The notes below the pieces were generated by a model, which made no database searches, was not told the origin of the DNA, and was given only the letters and a program-made list of their open reading frames with translations. From positions 62,001 through 126,000 of the forward strand of contig JAFDYQ010000010.1 of NCBI GenBank assembly GCA_018267365.1: a stretch of DNA of 64,000 bases. The letters run 5' to 3'. Numbering within the stretch: the stretch's first letter is position 1; each line of letters starts with the position of its first letter. Source of the stretch: Bacteroidota bacterium (GTDB lineage Bacteria > Bacteroidota > Bacteroidia > Chitinophagales > LD1). Positions 61,678-64,000 of this stretch are shown piece after piece. The position numbers were made by a program, and so were the translations under genes.

Positions 61678-64000
61678 ATGGATACCAGAAGAGAATTTCT
61701 GAAGAAAGCCGCTATGTATTCTGTAGTAGCCGGCGTCAGCCAGTTTCTGCCCGGCTCGATACAGCGTGCATTTGCTATAGACCCGGACACAGGCACCACC
61801 TATCTGGATGCAGAGCATATCGTCTTTCTGATGCAGGAGAACCGGTCCTTTGACCACACGTTTGGCACACTGCGAGGTGTGCGTGGCTATAACGATCCCC
61901 GGGCTATACGCCTGCCTGATAAGAACCTGGTATGGCTGCAGACCAATGAGAAAGGTGAAACCTATGCGCCATTTCGACTGGATATCAAGAATACAAAGGC
62001 CACCTGGATGGGGTCATTGCCACACTCCTGGAGCAATCAGGTAGACGCGCGCAATGGCGGCAAATATGACCATTGGCTACAGGCCAAAAAGCCCGGCGGA
62101 GCGTATAAGGATATGCCGCTGACCATGGGCTACTATACGCGGGCGGACCTGCCTTTCTACTATGCGCTGGCAGATGCTTTCACCGTCTGTGATCACAACT
62201 TCTGCTCGTCTCTGACCGGTACTACGCCCAACAGGCTGCACTTCTGGACCGGTACTATACGCGCACAGCAAAATGAAAAATCGCGCGCCAATGTCTGGAA
62301 TGAGCAGGTAGACTACCCGGAGATGGCAGGCTGGAAGACATTCCCGGAGCGCCTGGAGGAAAACGGCATATCATGGAAGATCTATCAGAATGACATCAGC
62401 GTAGATGGTCTGGTGACTGGTGAGCAAGACTACTGGCTCGACAATTTCACAGATAATCCGATCGAATTTTTCAAGCAATACAATGTAAAACTCTCCCGGC
62501 GGTATATAGACTGGCTGGCGGCCAAGGATGCTTCCCTGCCCGGCGAGATAGCAGAGCTGGAGCGCAAACTGACCGTGAAGGATATACCAGCCAGACAGTA
62601 TGACGCGCTGCAAAAACAGCTAAAGGACCTGCAAGCGCTCCATAAGCGGGTGATGAAAGAAAAGCCACTGTACACCCGTGAGAAATACAATGCACTATCG
62701 GCCTTTCAGAAAAGTATCCATGAGAGAGCCTTTACCACCAATGTAAAGGATCCGCACTATCACGATCTGCAGCCGCTGCGATATAAGGATGGCAATACGG
62801 AGCGGGAGATCACCGTGCCTAAAGGAGATGTGCTGTATCAGTTTCGTGAAGATGTGGAAAATGGCCAGCTGCCCTCCGTGTCATGGATAGTGGCACCGGA
62901 GGCCTTCTCAGATCACCCGAGCTCGGCCTGGTTTGGTGCCTGGTATGTATCAGAAGTGATGGATATCCTGACCAAAGACCCCGAGGTGTGGAAGAAAACC
63001 ATTTTTGTACTGACCTATGATGAAAATGACGGCTACTATGACCACCTGCCACCATTTGTAGCACCTGATCCGCATAATGCTGATACGGGCCGTACCTCGC
63101 CGGGTATAGATACAGCGGTGGACTATGTGAGCATGGCGCAGGAAAAGGCCCACCGGGCTCAAGCTCCCGAAACAATGCGTGAAAGCCCGATCGGGTTAGG
63201 ATTTAGAGTACCGATGGTCATAGCCTCTCCATGGAGCCGTGGCGGGTATGTCAATTCTCAGGTATTTGACCACACTTCGTCTCTTCAGTTTATGGAGAAG
63301 TGGCTCTCACATAAGACAGGCAAAAAAATAGAAGAGACCAATATCAGCAAGTGGCGCAGGACCATCTGCGGTGACCTGACTTCTGTATTCCGACCATACA
63401 AAGGCGAGAAGATGTCACTCCCTGAGGCGCTGAATAAAGAGCTTTTTATAGAGAGCATCCACAAGGCAAAATTTAAAGCGCCGCCATCCGATTTCAAGAA
63501 GCTGTCAGCTGCAGAGATAGAGGCGGTGAATAAAGAAGGCGGCTCTGCCATGCTACAGGAGAAGGGTATCAAACCTGCCAATGCTCTGCCATACGAGATC
63601 TATGCTGATGGCAGACTATCTGCCGACAAGAAAAGTTTTGAGATCATGCTGCACGCCGGTAATAAGTTTTTTGGCGCCAGGTCAGCGGGAGTGCCCTTTA
63701 ACGTGTATATCAGGAAAGGAGATGATGTAGCCGTACGGTCATATGCCGTGCTGCCCGGCGATAAGATATCTGACACATGGGCCACCGCAGATGACCCTCA
63801 GATAGAAATCTACGGGCCTAATGGGTTCTACCGGCTATATAGAGGTAACGCCGGCGGCATGATAGAGACGGAGTGTGTCTACGACGGGGCGAGTATCCGG
63901 CTCACTGTGCAAAACAACAGCGGCAACGCCCAGCAGATGGAGATATATGACCACTACAGCAGGGCCACGCAGAGCAAAATGGTAGACGCTCAATCATCTG
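61678..64000 (+). CDS. Phosphocholine-specific phospholipase C (Tat-exported), 3' end outside window
   Basis: Hydrolyses phosphatidylcholine-type lipids outside the cytoplasm. 774 codons are present with no stop, and the gene runs past the window end. A twin-arginine signal MDTRREFLKKAAMYSVVAGV starts the protein. The phosphoesterase domain has HIVFLMQENRSFDHTFGTLRGVRGYND (metal site), CSSLTGTTPNRLHFWTGT, SWKIYQNDI, VLTYDENDGYYDHLPPF and GFRVPMVIASPWSRGGYVNSQVFDHTSSLQF. From about residue 635 come the C-terminal DUF756-type beta domains (PYEIYADGRLS, YIRKGDDVAVRSYAV). Motif order and length fit the non-haemolytic PlcN-like family. Confidence 0.93.
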   Translation, partial: MDTRREFLKKAAMYSVVAGVSQFLPGSIQRAFAIDPDTGTTYLDAEHIVFLMQENRSFDHTFGTLRGVRGYNDPRAIRLPDKNLVWLQTNEKGETYAPFRLDIKNTKATWMGSLPHSWSNQVDARNGGKYDHWLQAKKPGGAYKDMPLTMGYYTRADLPFYYALADAFTVCDHNFCSSLTGTTPNRLHFWTGTIRAQQNEKSRANVWNEQVDYPEMAGWKTFPERLEENGISWKIYQNDISVDGLVTGEQDYWLDNFTDNPIEFFKQYNVKLSRRYIDWLAAKDASLPGEIAELERKLTVKDIPARQYDALQKQLKDLQALHKRVMKEKPLYTREKYNALSAFQKSIHERAFTTNVKDPHYHDLQPLRYKDGNTEREITVPKGDVLYQFREDVENGQLPSVSWIVAPEAFSDHPSSAWFGAWYVSEVMDILTKDPEVWKKTIFVLTYDENDGYYDHLPPFVAPDPHNADTGRTSPGIDTAVDYVSMAQEKAHRAQAPETMRESPIGLGFRVPMVIASPWSRGGYVNSQVFDHTSSLQFMEKWLSHKTGKKIEETNISKWRRTICGDLTSVFRPYKGEKMSLPEALNKELFIESIHKAKFKAPPSDFKKLSAAEIEAVNKEGGSAMLQEKGIKPANALPYEIYADGRLSADKKSFEIMLHAGNKFFGARSAGVPFNVYIRKGDDVAVRSYAVLPGDKISDTWATADDPQIEIYGPNGFYRLYRGNAGGMIETECVYDGASIRLTVQNNSGNAQQMEIYDHYSRATQSKMVDAQSS

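Noticed and set aside
1..64000. Integrated phage, plasmid or insertion sequence
   Set aside because: No integrase, transposase, replication or structural phage genes were seen; only the broken terminase-like gene hints at past phage DNA.

Overview
The window reads as chromosome of a Bacteroidota bacterium, most like the Chitinophagaceae/Sphingobacteriales. The evidence is two very large secreted proteins with type IX secretion sorting domains (one type A, one type B), a type III glutamine synthetase, a GH3-family protein, CcmF/CcsA-type cytochrome biogenesis, and many promoters of the Bacteroidota form TTG-N18-21-TAnnTTTG. No tRNA, rRNA, CRISPR array, integrase or transposase was seen. The window is mostly housekeeping DNA with small accessory islets.

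Layout. 1-5.5 kb: ndk, a concentrative nucleoside transporter and a 1185-aa T9SS type B protein, all on the minus strand. 5.6-15.2 kb: one 3200-aa adhesin-like T9SS type A protein made of nine MAM-like/FnIII units and five SprB repeats, closed by a strong terminator. 15.4-19.7 kb (plus): prs, ribosomal L25, pth, and a lipoprotein cytochrome c joined to malate:quinone oxidoreductase. 19.7-27.1 kb (minus): an overlapping SGNH/MBOAT acyl-transfer pair, a DUF1398 protein, an AraC regulator, purL and a Wzx-like flippase. 27.2-31.3 kb (plus): a polytopic membrane protein, glutamine synthetase III and a frameshifted lipoprotein remnant. 31.3-33.2 kb (minus): a secreted protein, then a small membrane protein and an ECF sigma factor; the secreted gene and the sigma gene share an upstream 16-mer. 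33.3-39.0 kb (plus): a fused peptide-type ABC ATPase, Uma2, GH3, a 47-aa small ORF with its own promoter, and a histidine kinase. 39.0-39.6 kb (minus): a gene broken by one in-frame stop. 40.0-47.4 kb (plus): two LysM/RlpA-like paralogues, ccmF, a DUF2520 protein, a UbiA-type prenyltransferase and maf. 47.5-57 kb: thiolase, a DUF4160/DUF2442 pair, class I aldolase, accD, a LolC/E-like permease, guaA, a CPA2 antiporter and a small protein. 57-61 kb (minus): fmt and an isolated rplD-rplW-rplB-rpsS-rplV block. 61-64 kb: a secreted protein and a phosphocholine phospholipase C cut by the window end.

The most unusual signals are not protein genes. (1) Degenerate tandem arrays of 7-bp units lie in at least five intergenic places (purL promoter twice, upstream of maf, upstream of the thiolase promoter, and inside the ribosomal operon between rplW and rplB). 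Their units differ, but most carry AG at positions 3-4. They resemble cyanobacterial heptanucleotide STRR repeats. (2) A family of short palindromes has stems that vary while staying complementary; copies lie over the ABC transporter stop codon and the accD ribosome-binding site, and some carry smaller nested palindromes. (3) The S10 ribosomal supercluster is cut on both sides, with its own promoter, leader hairpin and terminator. (4) Two broken genes and one promoter-backed 47-aa ORF lie in gaps that gene callers would leave empty or split. All of this is by eye; no search was run.
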